Made by a program: the position numbers and the translations under genes. From CADEFQ01 sp035433705 (lineage in GTDB: Bacteria; Pseudomonadota; Gammaproteobacteria; Steroidobacterales; Steroidobacteraceae), in the NCBI GenBank assembly GCA_035433705.1, contig DAORVK010000006.1:32489-96488 (forward strand): DNA of 64,000 nt, read 5' to 3'. The notes below the pieces were generated by a model. It was not told the DNA's origin. It saw nothing but the letters and a program-made list of their open reading frames with translations, and searched no databases. Shown piece by piece: positions 34,771-43,572 of this stretch (within the stretch, counting starts at the first letter, position 1; the number at the start of each line of letters is the position of its first letter).

Positions 34771-34776
34771 TACAAT
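34771..34776 (+). promoter_or_regulatory. -10-like TACAAT, 6 nt before the glmU ATG
   Basis: TACAAT ends 6 nt before ATG 34783 and no Shine-Dalgarno is present. This predicts a leaderless glmU mRNA starting at the A of the ATG. No good -35 is visible. Confidence 0.55.
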
Positions 34777-34782
34777 TACGCG

Positions 34783-36147
34783 ATGCCACTCACGATCGTG
34801 ATTCTCGCCGCGGGTCAGGGAAAACGGATGCGCTCCGACCTGCCGAAGGTCCTGCAACCGCTCGCCGGCCGGCCGCTGCTTGGCCATGTGATCGACACCG
34901 CACAGGAGCTCGCGCCGTCCGCCATCCATGTGGTGTTCGGACACGGCGGCGATCGCGTGCGCCAGGCGCTGCCAGAAGCACCGGTCTCCTGGGTGCTGCA
35001 GGCCGAGCAACTCGGCACTGGCCACGCTGTCGCCCAGGCGATGCCGCAGGTGGACGATCGCGAGCTCGTCCTTGTGCTCTATGGCGACGTGCCGCTGATC
35101 CGCGTCGACACCCTGCGGCAACTCATCGCACTGGCAGGCCCGAAGAGCGTTGCGTTGCTCACGGCCGAACTCGACAACCCCGCGGGCTACGGGCGCATCG
35201 TGCGCAATGCGCGTGGCCAGGTGCAGCGTATCGTCGAGGAAAAGGACGCGCCGGCACGCGTGCGGCGCATCCGCGAGGGCAACACGGGCGTGCTGGTCGC
35301 ACAGGCAAAACTGTTGCGGCGCTGGCTCGCACGGCTGCGCACGAACAATGCCCAGGGCGAGCTCTACCTCACCGACATCATCGCGATGGCGGTGAAAGAG
35401 AAGGTCAAGGTCGCGCCACTGGTCGTCGAAAGTCCCGGCGAGGTGCTCGGAATCAACGACAAGGCGCAGCTCGCCGCTGTCGAGGCGATCTACCGTGCGC
35501 GCCGCGCGGACGCGCTGCTCGCGGCGGGCGTCACGCTCGTGGACCCCGCGCGTATCGACGTGCGTGGCACACTCGCGGTCGGCCGCGACGTGCAGATCGA
35601 TGTCAATGTGATCTTCGAGGGCGCCGTGCGCCTGGGTGATCGCGTGCGCATCGGCCCGAACTGCGTGATCCGCAACACCGGGATCGGCGACGATACCGAG
35701 GTATTCCCGAACTGCGTGCTCGACCGTGCGACGATCGGGCCGGCCTGCCACATCGGCCCCTTCGCCCGCTTTCGCCCCTCGTCGACGCTCGCGGGCGGTG
35801 TGCACATCGGCAACTTCGTCGAGGTGAAGAACAGCGTGCTCGGCGAAGGCAGCAAGTCGAATCACCTGACTTATCTCGGGGACGCGGTGATCGGCGCGAA
35901 AGTCAATGTCGGCGCTGGCACCGTCACGTGCAACTACGACGGCGTGAACAAGTCGCAGACGCACATCGACGACGGCGCCTTCATCGGTTCGGGCAGCATG
36001 CTGGTGGCGCCGGTGCGCGTCGGCGCACGCGCGACGATTGGTGCGGGCTCCGTGATCACGCGGGACACGCCGCCGGACAAACTGACCCTCGAGCGCTCGA
36101 AGCAGGTGACCATCGATGGCTGGCAAAGACCCACGAAAAAAGTCTGA
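34783..36147 (+). CDS. glmU: bifunctional UDP-GlcNAc pyrophosphorylase/glucosamine-1-phosphate acetyltransferase
   Basis: This 454-residue cytoplasmic enzyme makes UDP-N-acetylglucosamine for peptidoglycan and LPS. The N-terminal uridyltransferase has LAAGQGKRMRSDLPK (residues 8-22) and LYGDVPL. The C-terminal left-handed beta-helix acetyltransferase (from about residue 250) carries repeated hexapeptides and the catalytic-region block KNSVLGEGSKSNHLTYLGDA. Length matches E. coli GlmU (456). glmS, which supplies glucosamine-6-phosphate, lies 5 kb downstream; molybdate genes have come between them. Confidence 0.97.
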   Translation: MPLTIVILAAGQGKRMRSDLPKVLQPLAGRPLLGHVIDTAQELAPSAIHVVFGHGGDRVRQALPEAPVSWVLQAEQLGTGHAVAQAMPQVDDRELVLVLYGDVPLIRVDTLRQLIALAGPKSVALLTAELDNPAGYGRIVRNARGQVQRIVEEKDAPARVRRIREGNTGVLVAQAKLLRRWLARLRTNNAQGELYLTDIIAMAVKEKVKVAPLVVESPGEVLGINDKAQLAAVEAIYRARRADALLAAGVTLVDPARIDVRGTLAVGRDVQIDVNVIFEGAVRLGDRVRIGPNCVIRNTGIGDDTEVFPNCVLDRATIGPACHIGPFARFRPSSTLAGGVHIGNFVEVKNSVLGEGSKSNHLTYLGDAVIGAKVNVGAGTVTCNYDGVNKSQTHIDDGAFIGSGSMLVAPVRVGARATIGAGSVITRDTPPDKLTLERSKQVTIDGWQRPTKKV

Positions 36148-36171
36148 GCACAGGCCGCGGGCGCGCCGCTG

Positions 36172-36864
36172 ATGGCGTTTACCGCCGCCGAGATCGATGC
36201 GTTGCGACTCAGCTTCGGTGTCGCGGCGCGCAGTGTGCTCTTTTCATTGCCGTTCGCGACGTGGATTGCGTGGCTCCTCGTGCGCGGACGCTTCCGGGGG
36301 CGCTTCGCGCTCGACGCCTTCGTGCACCTGCCGCTCGTGCTGCCGCCGGTCGTCATCGGCTATCTGCTGCTGGTGCTCTTCGGGCGTCGTGGCCCGATCG
36401 GGAGCTGGCTGTACGGGAGTTTCGGCATCCAGCTCGCATTCACCACGGCCGGCGCCGCGCTTGCGACCGCGGTCGTGTCATTCCCGTTGATGGTGCGCGC
36501 GATTCGCCTGTCGCTCGAGGCGGTCGACCGGGGCCTCGAGGACGCCGCGCGCACCCTCGGTGCAGGACCCATGGACCGCTTCCTCTCGATCACGTTGCCG
36601 CTGATGTTGCCCGGCATTCTCGCGGGCGCAGTCACGGCTTTCGCTGCGAGCCTTGGCGAATTCGGCGCGGTGATCACTTTCGTCTCGAACATTCCGGGCG
36701 AGACACGTACGCTGCCGCTCGCGCTCTACACCGCGATCCAGTCGCCCGGTGGCGACGCCGCCGCGGCGCGTATTGCGGCGCTGTCACTCGCGCTCGGCTT
36801 TACCGGACTTGCCGTCTCCGAGTGGCTCGCGCGGCGCATGCGCCGCGCACTGGGCCAGGCGTGA
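36172..36864 (+). CDS. modB: molybdate ABC transporter permease
   Basis: This 230-residue inner-membrane permease has about five to six helices and the binding-protein-dependent transport EAA motif (LEDAARTLGAGPMDRFLSITLPL) that contacts ModC. Its N-terminal part (HLPLVLPPVVIGYLLL) and SLGEFGAVITFVSNIPGETRTLPLALY are typical ModB blocks. It starts 24 nt after glmU and precedes modC by 13 nt. The operon order is unusual because modA is not upstream of it. Confidence 0.94.
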   Translation: MAFTAAEIDALRLSFGVAARSVLFSLPFATWIAWLLVRGRFRGRFALDAFVHLPLVLPPVVIGYLLLVLFGRRGPIGSWLYGSFGIQLAFTTAGAALATAVVSFPLMVRAIRLSLEAVDRGLEDAARTLGAGPMDRFLSITLPLMLPGILAGAVTAFAASLGEFGAVITFVSNIPGETRTLPLALYTAIQSPGGDAAAARIAALSLALGFTGLAVSEWLARRMRRALGQA

Positions 36865-36877
36865 TTGCGGTGCCTGC

Positions 36878-37972
36878 ATGATCCACGTGGATGTCGCGAT
36901 GCGCCGCGGCGACTTCTCGCTCGACGCGCGCTTCGAGACGCCCGAGGCCGGCGTCGTCGCGCTCTTCGGCCGCTCTGGCTGTGGCAAGACGACACTCGTC
37001 AATCTGATCAGCGGCCTGTTGCGGCCCGAGCGGGGCCGGATCGACATCGGTGGCGAGACACTGCTCGACACCGCGAGCGGTCGCTCCCTCGCCCCGGAAC
37101 GGCGACGAGTCGGCTACGTGTTCCAGGACGCAAGGCTCTTTCCGCACCTCACCGTAGCGGAGAATCTCGCCTTCGGGCTGCGACGCGTGCGCGGCAGGCC
37201 ACACATCATCGAGTACGACGACGTCGTGGCGTTGCTCGCTCTTGCGCCGCTCGTCGATCGGCGTCCGCATTCGCTGTCGGGCGGCGAGCGTCAGCGCGTC
37301 GGCCTTGGCAGGGCGCTGCTCGCACAGCCTCGCCTGCTGCTGCTCGACGAGCCGCTCGCCTCGCTGGATGTGGCGCGGCGCGAGGAAGTGCTGCCCTATC
37401 TCGAAGCGCTGCGGTTGCGTCTGGCGTTGCCCATGATCTATGTGAGCCATGCGTTCGATGAAGTGCTGCGACTCGCGACGCATCTGGTCGTGCTCGAAGC
37501 GGGTCGCGTCGTCGCGCAGGGGTCGTTGACCGACGTGAGCCTCGATCCGGCGCTGACCGCGATTGTCGGGCCGGCGGCGGCCGGTGCGGTGCTCGACGCG
37601 CAGGTGCTCGAAGGCGATGCCGCGACCGGGCTGACGCGCGTGCGGGTCGGACGCAGCGGAGAGCTGCGCCTGCGCGCGCCCAATCTGCCCTCCGGTTCGC
37701 AGGTGCGCGTGCAGGTGCTCGCGCGCGACGTGATTCTCTCCGACCGCGCACCGGTGGGCCTGAGCGTGCGCAATGCGCTGCGAGGCCACATCGTCTCGAT
37801 CGATCCCCACGGTGATGAGGCCTGCCGCACGCTGATCGATCTCGACGGCGCACGGATCGTCGCGCATGTCACCCGCGACGCGGTTTCAGCATTGCAGCTG
37901 CGGCCGGGTGGCGAGGTGTGGACGCTCATGAAAGCAGTATCGCTGCGCAGTCACGCCTTTCCGCACGCTTAG
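36878..37972 (+). CDS. modC: molybdate ABC transporter ATP-binding protein
   Basis: This 364-residue ATPase energises molybdate import. It has Walker A GRSGCGKTT (residues 31-39), the LSGGERQRVGLGRAL signature, Walker B LLLLDEPLASLD and the switch histidine in IYVSHAFDE. The C-terminal part from about 295 is a TOBE/Mop-like molybdate-sensing domain. The start ATG 36878 gives the family N-terminus. Molybdate import would feed cofactor synthesis for enzymes such as the hydroxylase at 58783-61415. Confidence 0.94.
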   Translation: MIHVDVAMRRGDFSLDARFETPEAGVVALFGRSGCGKTTLVNLISGLLRPERGRIDIGGETLLDTASGRSLAPERRRVGYVFQDARLFPHLTVAENLAFGLRRVRGRPHIIEYDDVVALLALAPLVDRRPHSLSGGERQRVGLGRALLAQPRLLLLDEPLASLDVARREEVLPYLEALRLRLALPMIYVSHAFDEVLRLATHLVVLEAGRVVAQGSLTDVSLDPALTAIVGPAAAGAVLDAQVLEGDAATGLTRVRVGRSGELRLRAPNLPSGSQVRVQVLARDVILSDRAPVGLSVRNALRGHIVSIDPHGDEACRTLIDLDGARIVAHVTRDAVSALQLRPGGEVWTLMKAVSLRSHAFPHA

Positions 37973-38071
37973 ACGCGATCCCGGCGCCGGGGTTCCGCCC
38001 GGGCGAAAGTGTGAAGCAATCTTCAGCAGCGCGACAGTTTCGCGCAAGATCCGATCCGCTAGTGTGTTGCC

Positions 38072-38087
38072 GACGAACTGGTTCGTC
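38072..38087. promoter_or_regulatory. small operator-like palindrome
   Basis: GACGAAC-TG-GTTCGTC is a pair of perfect 7-bp arms with a 2-nt centre, in the 138-nt spacer between modC and the next small gene, 24-39 nt before its start. It has the size of a dimeric repressor site, but no cognate regulator is identified. Confidence 0.35.
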
Positions 38088-38110
38088 ACCTCAACCACTG
38101 GAGAATGATC

Positions 38111-38371
38111 ATGATCGTAAAGTCCACGCCCCGCACGAGACCGAGCGCGCTTGTTGCGGTGTCGGCAATCCTGTTCGCGCTCGGGTTGTCTGCTTCGGCG
38201 GCCTCGCTNNNNNNNNNNNNNNNNNNNNNNNNNNNNNNNNNNNNNNNNNNNNNNNNNNNNNNNNNNNNNNNNNNNNNNNNNNNNNNNNNNNNNNNNNNNN
38301 NNNNNNNNGCGATGCCACAGGTGAAGGCAGCGATTGCCCGGGCGGAGTCGAAGGCCCGCGCGAAGCAATAG
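38111..38371 (+). CDS. small secreted protein of unknown function (interrupted by gap)
   Basis: The N-terminus after ATG 38111 looks like a signal peptide (ALVAVSAILFALGLSASAAS). After the 100-N gap the frame ends with AMPQVKAAIARAESKARAKQ. A TGGAGA sequence lies about 8 nt before ATG 38111; ATG 38105 is an alternative. Because the gap size is unknown, the two parts may not be in the same frame. No family is recognised. Confidence 0.45.
   Translation: MIVKSTPRTRPSALVAVSAILFALGLSASAASXXXXXXXXXXXXXXXXXXXXXXXXXXXXXXXXXXAMPQVKAAIARAESKARAKQ
38209..38308. other. assembly gap (100 N)
   Basis: This scaffold gap of unknown true length falls just after a predicted signal peptide. Genes between modC and modA could be hidden here. 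Confidence 0.95.
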
Positions 38372-38524
38372 CAGGCCGTTGCCGCACACGGCGTAGCCGC
38401 CACCGATCCATGGATTGCGTCGGCTCACGCCTGTGCGGCGTAGTGCGCTAAGATCGGCCTTCTGCCCGCGCGCAGCCGATCGGCACATGCGCCGCTGGCC
38501 AAATCCCGCACGAGGAGATCGATC

Positions 38525-38755
38525 ATGGCTGACACCTGGCTCACTACACTCATTACCAATAACCCCCAGGAAGGGTTTGAACTTGCCATCACGCTCAGCC
38601 GTCGCGGCGTGAAGTACACGCAGCCCGACGTGAAGGTGCTCAAGAGCCTGCGGTCCGAGTATGCAAATTCTGCCGACTCGCTGACCGCGGCCTCGCAAGT
38701 CATCGCAATCAATTTCCAGACCATTGCCGCCGCCAACGGCTACTGGCGGAAATGA
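38525..38755 (+). CDS. hypothetical 76-residue protein
   Basis: I do not recognise this small protein. It has no signal peptide or membrane helix, starts MADTWLTTLITNNPQEGFELA and ends AINFQTIAAANGYWRK, with a predominantly helical composition. GAGGAGATC gives a good Shine-Dalgarno before the ATG, and the next gene starts 13 nt after the stop, which supports a real gene in the CMD-modA transcript. A TAAGAT at 38449-38454 could be a -10. The preceding 150 nt hold nothing else recognisable. Confidence 0.6.
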   Translation: MADTWLTTLITNNPQEGFELAITLSRRGVKYTQPDVKVLKSLRSEYANSADSLTAASQVIAINFQTIAAANGYWRK

Positions 38756-38768
38756 GTGGAGCCGCGCC

Positions 38769-39248
38769 ATGTCCGCAAGAATTGATTACCAGAAAGCCGC
38801 ACCCGGAGCTTTCCAGGCCATGCTTGGCCTCGAGAAGCATGTGCACGGGTGCGGGCTCGAGGCGTCACTGCTCGAACTCGTCAAGATGCGCGCGTCGCAG
38901 ATCAATGGTTGCGCCCATTGCCTCGACATGCATTCGAAGGATGCGCGTGCCGCAGGTGAGACGGAGCAGCGGCTCTATCTGCTCAATGCCTGGCGCGAAG
39001 CGCCCTTCTACAGCGCACGCGAGCGCGCGGCTCTCGCGTGGACCGAGGCGTTGACTCTGGTGTCGGAGAGCCAGGTTCCCGATACCGTGTACGAAGAAGC
39101 CCGTCGCCATTTCAGTGAGCAGGAGCTGGTGGACCTGAGTCTCGCCATCGTGGCGATCAATGGCTGGAACCGTCTCGCCATCGGCTTTCGCGCCGAGACT
39201 GGCTCGTATCAGCCCCGGAACGTCGCGGTGAAATTGCAGCAGAAGTAA
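38769..39248 (+). CDS. carboxymuconolactone decarboxylase/AhpD-family protein
   Basis: This 159-residue helical protein has the AhpD core motif with redox cysteines C48-A-H-C51 and His55 in NGCAHCLDMH, within the KMRASQINGC block shared by the family. Such proteins are small disulphide reductases that recycle peroxiredoxins or act on organic peroxides; the decarboxylase name is historical. The start ATG 38769 follows GGAG. modA begins 1 nt after the stop, so the two are probably co-transcribed. Confidence 0.9.
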   Translation: MSARIDYQKAAPGAFQAMLGLEKHVHGCGLEASLLELVKMRASQINGCAHCLDMHSKDARAAGETEQRLYLLNAWREAPFYSARERAALAWTEALTLVSESQVPDTVYEEARRHFSEQELVDLSLAIVAINGWNRLAIGFRAETGSYQPRNVAVKLQQK

Positions 39249-39249
39249 G

Positions 39250-40059
39250 ATGCCCTTTCGCCGACGGCGCGCATTCCTCGCACTCGGCCTGCTCGCCGCG
39301 CTGCCCGTGTGCGCGCTGCCGGCTGGCGGGGAAGGCGGCAGCGCCATCACGGTCTTTGCGGCTGCATCGATGACCAATGTCCTCGAAGAGCTGGCCGCGG
39401 ATTTCACGAAGGCGACCGGCACGACCGTCACGCTGTCGTTTGCGGCGAGCTCTGCGCTGGCGCGCCAGATCGAGGCGGGCGCACGCGTCGATGCATTTGT
39501 CTCGGCGGACGAGGAGTGGATGAACTACCTCGGTGCGCGCAAGCTGATCGAACCCGCGAGCCGGCGGGATGTGGCGGGCAATGCGCTCGTGCTCATCGCG
39601 CCCGCGGACAGCCCGGTGGCGCTCACGATCGGGCCGGGGTTTGCATTGCGCGCGGCCCTTGCAGACGGCCGTCTTGCAGTCGCTGATCCGGACACCGTGC
39701 CGGCGGGGCGCTACGCGCAGGCGGCGCTCACGCGGCTCGGCGTCTGGGAAAGTGTTGCCGGGCGGCTCGCGAACGCCGACAACGTGCGCGCGGCACTCGC
39801 GTTCGTCGCGCGCGGTGAAGCACCGCTCGGCATCGTCTACGCCACAGACGCGCTCATCGAGAAACGCGTGAAGCTCATCGGCGTGTTCCCCGCATCCACC
39901 CATGCGCCGATCACGTACCCCGCGGCGGTGCCCGTCGGTGGCCACCCGGCGGGCGGGGCGTTTCTCGACTTTCTCGTGAGCCCGGCCGGTCAGGCCGTAT
40001 TCACCCGTTACGGCTTCACCCGGGCTACACGCCCTGGAGTCGCGCGAACTGTGCCGTGA
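39250..40059 (+). CDS. modA: molybdate ABC transporter substrate-binding protein
   Basis: This 269-residue periplasmic binding protein has a signal peptide (FLALGLLAALPVCALPA), then the ModA blocks ITVFAAASMTNVLEELAADF and the oxyanion-binding SFAASSALARQIEAGARVDAFVSADEEWM. A third block, FLDFLVSPAGQAVFTRYGF, lies near the C-terminus. It delivers molybdate to ModBC. Its separation from modBC by about 1.3 kb holding three small genes is unusual. The last 35 bp overlap the convergent tnaA gene. Confidence 0.94.
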   Translation: MPFRRRRAFLALGLLAALPVCALPAGGEGGSAITVFAAASMTNVLEELAADFTKATGTTVTLSFAASSALARQIEAGARVDAFVSADEEWMNYLGARKLIEPASRRDVAGNALVLIAPADSPVALTIGPGFALRAALADGRLAVADPDTVPAGRYAQAALTRLGVWESVAGRLANADNVRAALAFVARGEAPLGIVYATDALIEKRVKLIGVFPASTHAPITYPAAVPVGGHPAGGAFLDFLVSPAGQAVFTRYGFTRATRPGVARTVP

Positions 40060-41398
40060 AATGCCGCATCAACTTCGGCTCCTGCACGATGCGATAGCCG
40101 GGAAGCTGCGTCTTCGCGCGCGCGATTTCCTCGAACACTTCCACGAGATAGTCGGCATGGCTCTGCGTGTACACGCGCCGCGGAACTGCGAGCCGCACGA
40201 GATCGAAGCGCGCGGGAAGCTCCTGTCCACCGGGCTGGCGCCCGAACATCACGGTGCCGATCTCGCAGCTGCGCACGCCGCCGACCTCATAGAGCGCCAC
40301 TGCGAGCGCCTGGCCCGGGTAGGCGAGCGGGGGGATGTGGGCAAGAAAGGCGCGCGCATCCACGAACACCGCGTGACCGCCCACCGGTTGCACGATCGGC
40401 ACGCCGAGTGACAGCAGACGCTCGCCGATGTACTCGTTGCAGCGCACGCGATAGCGCAGGTATTGCTCATCGACGACCTCGTCGAGCCCCGCGGCGATCG
40501 CTTCGAGGTCGCGACCCGCGAGTCCGCCGTACGTCGGAAAGCCCTCGGTCAGGATCAGCCGGTTGCGGGCCGCGAGCGCAAGCTCGTCGTCGTTCAGCGC
40601 GAGCCAGCCACCGATGTTTGCAAGCCCGTCCTTCTTGGCACTCATCGTCATGCCGTCGGCGAGCGAGAAGGTTTCGTGCACGATCTCGCGCACGCTGCGC
40701 GCCTGCTGCCCCGCCTCACGCTGCTTCACGAACCAGGCGTTCTCGGCGAAGCGGCAGCCGTCGATGATCAGTGCCTTGCCGTGGCGCTGCGCGAGCGCGC
40801 GCACCGCGCGCAGGTTCCCGAGCGACACCGGCTGTCCACCGCCCGCGTTGTTGGTGAGCGTGATCATCACGCAGGGCACGTCGGCGCCGCGGCGCTCGAG
40901 CAGTTGAGCGAGCGCGGCAAGGTCCATGTTGCCCTTGAAGGGGAATGCGCTCGAGAAGTCGGCCGCCTCGGCGCAGGGCAGGTCGAGCGCTTCCGCGCCT
41001 GTTGCTTCGATGTTGCCGCGCGTCGTGTCGAAATGGGTGTTCGAGGGGATCACGCGAGCGGCGCCACCCAGGATCGAGAACAGGATGGCTTCCGCCGCCC
41101 GCCCCTGATGGGTCGGGATCACGTGCCGGAAGGGCATCAGGCCCTGCACGGCGGCGAGGAATCTGTAAAACGAGGGCGAACCGGCGTACGACTCGTCGCC
41201 GCGCATCACGGCGCTCCACTGCGCGGCACTCATCGCGCCGGTGCCGGAATCGGTGAGGAGATCGATCAGCACGTCGTCCGAGTGCAGCCCGAACAGGTTG
41301 AAGTGTGCCGCTGCGATGAGCCGCTCGCGGTCCGCGCGGGTGGTCAGGCGGATCGGCTCGACGACCTTCATGCGGAAGGGTTCGATGATGGTTTTCAT
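40025..41398 (-). CDS. tnaA: tryptophanase (beta-eliminating lyase)
   Basis: This 457-residue PLP enzyme belongs to the tryptophanase/tyrosine phenol-lyase family and should split L-tryptophan into indole, pyruvate and ammonia. Family blocks are VIPTHQGRAAEAILFS, ITLTNNAGGGQPVSL, the PLP-lysine region MTMSAKKDGLANIGGW and LILTEGFPTYGGLAGRD. Tyrosine phenol-lyase is the main alternative. A GGGGGT stretch precedes ATG 41398. No tnaC-like leader peptide was found, so the E. coli type of tryptophan-induced control is not evident. Confidence 0.88.
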   Translation of the reverse strand: MKTIIEPFRMKVVEPIRLTTRADRERLIAAAHFNLFGLHSDDVLIDLLTDSGTGAMSAAQWSAVMRGDESYAGSPSFYRFLAAVQGLMPFRHVIPTHQGRAAEAILFSILGGAARVIPSNTHFDTTRGNIEATGAEALDLPCAEAADFSSAFPFKGNMDLAALAQLLERRGADVPCVMITLTNNAGGGQPVSLGNLRAVRALAQRHGKALIIDGCRFAENAWFVKQREAGQQARSVREIVHETFSLADGMTMSAKKDGLANIGGWLALNDDELALAARNRLILTEGFPTYGGLAGRDLEAIAAGLDEVVDEQYLRYRVRCNEYIGERLLSLGVPIVQPVGGHAVFVDARAFLAHIPPLAYPGQALAVALYEVGGVRSCEIGTVMFGRQPGGQELPARFDLVRLAVPRRVYTQSHADYLVEVFEEIARAKTQLPGYRIVQEPKLMRHFTAQFARLQGV

Positions 41399-41489
41399 AT
41401 TGAGACCCCCGTGAGCCGCATAGCCTGCCACAGCAGAGCCGCCGGCATTCAGGCAAAATACGCGACCCTGACCGGAGAGCCAGCTTTCT

Positions 41490-43325
41490 ATGTGCGGAAT
41501 CGTCGGAGCCGTCGCGGAACGCAATATCGTACCCGTCCTGATCGAGGGCCTGCGGCGGCTCGAGTATCGGGGTTACGACTCCGCGGGCCTCGCCGTGCTC
41601 GACGGCGCACAGCGCCTCGAACGGGTGCGCACTGTCGGCAAGGTGAAGGTGCTGGAGGAGGCGCTCAGCAAGCAGCCGCTCACCGGCAAGCTCGGCATCG
41701 CGCACACGCGCTGGGCCACGCACGGCGTGCCGAGCGAGCGCAACGCGCATCCGCACGTGTCGCGCGACGGCCTCGCGATCGTGCACAACGGCATCATCGA
41801 GAACCACGAGGAACTGCGCGCCGAGCTCACGCGTGCGGGCTACAGCTTCACTTCGGAGACTGATACCGAAGTGATCGCGCACCGCGTGCACTACCACCTC
41901 GCGAAGCTGGGTGACCTCTTCAAGGCGGTGCGCGCCACCGTGGCCGAGCTCGAAGGCGCCTATGCGCTCGCGGTGGTGAGTTCCGCCGCACCGGACCGCG
42001 TGATCCTCGCGCGCGAAGGCTGCCCGGTCGTGATCGGCCTCGGCGTCGGGGAGAATTTCGTCGCCTCCGACGTCGCGGCGCTGCTGCCCGTCACCCGCAG
42101 GTTCATGTTCATGGAAGAGGGCGATGTGGCCGAGGTGAGCCTCACCTCCGTGCGCATCATCGATCGCGAAGGCAAGGTGGCCGATCGGCCCGCGCACGAA
42201 AGTGAGCTGTCGGCCGACGCGGCGGAGAAGGGCCAGTACCGGCACTTCATGCTGAAGGAAATCCACGAGCAGCCGCGCGCCGTTGCGAACACGCTGCAGG
42301 AGCGCGTGGCCAACGGCCGGTTGCTCGACGCCGCCTTCGGGCCGGCCGCCGGCGAGATCTTCCGGCGCACCGAGCACGTGCACATCGTCGCCTGCGGCAC
42401 AAGCTTCCACGCCGGCGCCGTCGCGCGCTACTTCATCGAGCAGATCTGCAAGCTGCCCTGCTCGGTCGAGATCGCGAGCGAATACCGTTACCGCAACCCT
42501 GTCGTACTGCGCAATTCGCTCTTCGTGACGATATCGCAGTCGGGCGAGACCGCCGACACGCTCGCGGCGCTGCGGCTCGCAAAGCAGGCGGGCTATCTCG
42601 CGTCCCTTGCGGTCTGCAACCAGCCGGAAAGCTCACTCGTGCGCGAGTCGGAACTGGTGATGCTGACGCGCGCGGGTCCCGAGATCGGCGTCGCATCGAC
42701 GAAGGCGTTCACGACCCAGCTGACCGCGCTTTCGATGCTGGTGGTCGCGCTTGCGAAATACCACGGTGCGGACGCCGAGCGCGAGCGCGGCCTGGTCGCG
42801 CGGCTGGTCGAGATCCCCGGCCTGATCGAGAAGACTCTCACGCTCGACCCGGTGATCCACAAGCTCGCCGAGCGCTTCGCCGACAAGCAGCACACGCTGT
42901 TCCTCGGCCGCGGGGCGCTGCACCCGATCGCGATGGAAGGCGCGCTGAAACTGAAGGAGATTTCCTACATCCACGCCGAGGCCTACCCGGCGGGCGAACT
43001 GAAGCACGGTCCGCTCGCGCTCGTCGATGCGGGCATGCCGGTCATCACCGTCGCGCCGAACAACGACCTCCTGGAGAAGCTCAAGTCGAACCTGATGGAA
43101 GTGCGCGCTCGCGGCGGCGAGCTGTTCGTCTTTGCCGACCCGGGAGCGGGCATCGAGTCCTCCGAGGGTGTGACCGTGATCCAGATGCCGAAGCATGTCA
43201 GCTACTTCCAGGCGCCGGCTGTCTACACGGTGCCGTTGCAGTTGCTCTCGTACCACGTGGCGATCCTGAAGGGCACCGACGTCGACCAGCCGCGCAACCT
43301 CGCGAAAAGCGTCACAGTCGAGTAA
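41490..43325 (+). CDS. glmS: glutamine-fructose-6-phosphate aminotransferase (isomerising)
   Basis: This 611-residue enzyme makes glucosamine-6-phosphate from fructose-6-phosphate and glutamine, the first step of the UDP-GlcNAc pathway that GlmU completes. The N-terminal glutaminase has the catalytic Cys2 of MCGIVGAVAER and RGYDSAGLAV. The two SIS domains (about 290-425 and 460-600) include CGTSFHAG and the C-terminal KSVTVE end. GGAGAG precedes the ATG. No glmS ribozyme is expected in this group and none is seen in the 91-nt leader. Confidence 0.97.
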   Translation: MCGIVGAVAERNIVPVLIEGLRRLEYRGYDSAGLAVLDGAQRLERVRTVGKVKVLEEALSKQPLTGKLGIAHTRWATHGVPSERNAHPHVSRDGLAIVHNGIIENHEELRAELTRAGYSFTSETDTEVIAHRVHYHLAKLGDLFKAVRATVAELEGAYALAVVSSAAPDRVILAREGCPVVIGLGVGENFVASDVAALLPVTRRFMFMEEGDVAEVSLTSVRIIDREGKVADRPAHESELSADAAEKGQYRHFMLKEIHEQPRAVANTLQERVANGRLLDAAFGPAAGEIFRRTEHVHIVACGTSFHAGAVARYFIEQICKLPCSVEIASEYRYRNPVVLRNSLFVTISQSGETADTLAALRLAKQAGYLASLAVCNQPESSLVRESELVMLTRAGPEIGVASTKAFTTQLTALSMLVVALAKYHGADAERERGLVARLVEIPGLIEKTLTLDPVIHKLAERFADKQHTLFLGRGALHPIAMEGALKLKEISYIHAEAYPAGELKHGPLALVDAGMPVITVAPNNDLLEKLKSNLMEVRARGGELFVFADPGAGIESSEGVTVIQMPKHVSYFQAPAVYTVPLQLLSYHVAILKGTDVDQPRNLAKSVTVE

Positions 43326-43361
43326 CCTCGGCGGTTCCCGTTCGTTCGATGGAGGAGTGCC

Positions 43362-43544
43362 ATGGCAGCGGAAGAGAACCCGTACACCCAGCACTACGTC
43401 GTGAAAAAGGGCGACACGCTCTCGAAGATCGCCAAGGAACTTTACGGCGATCCGATGCTCTACCCGAAGATCTTCGAAGCGAACCGCGACATCCTGACGG
43501 ATCCGGACCGGATCAAGCCGGGACAGAAGCTGCGTATTCCCTGA
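43362..43544 (+). CDS. single LysM domain protein
   Basis: This 60-residue protein is almost entirely one LysM domain: YVVKKGDTLSKIAKELYGDPMLYPKIFEANRD to RIKPGQKLRIP. It resembles the C-terminal half of YgaU/LysM-BON proteins without the BON domain and without a signal peptide, so it may act in the cytoplasm or be exported by another route. A GGAGGAG Shine-Dalgarno precedes the ATG. It starts the small envelope-associated gene set after glmS. Confidence 0.9.
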   Translation: MAAEENPYTQHYVVKKGDTLSKIAKELYGDPMLYPKIFEANRDILTDPDRIKPGQKLRIP

Positions 43545-43572
43545 CCGGCAGACCCCTCCCGAGGAGAACACC

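Noticed and set aside
36883..36894. Palindrome ATCCACGTGGAT considered as a parS site
   Set aside because: It matches the parS consensus at only about ten of 16 positions, encodes the first residues of ModC and is 13 kb from parAB.
41399..41489. tnaC-type leader peptide or glmS ribozyme in the tnaA/glmS divergent region
   Set aside because: There is no short Trp-containing frame before tnaA, no ribozyme core, and only about 90 nt of sequence.
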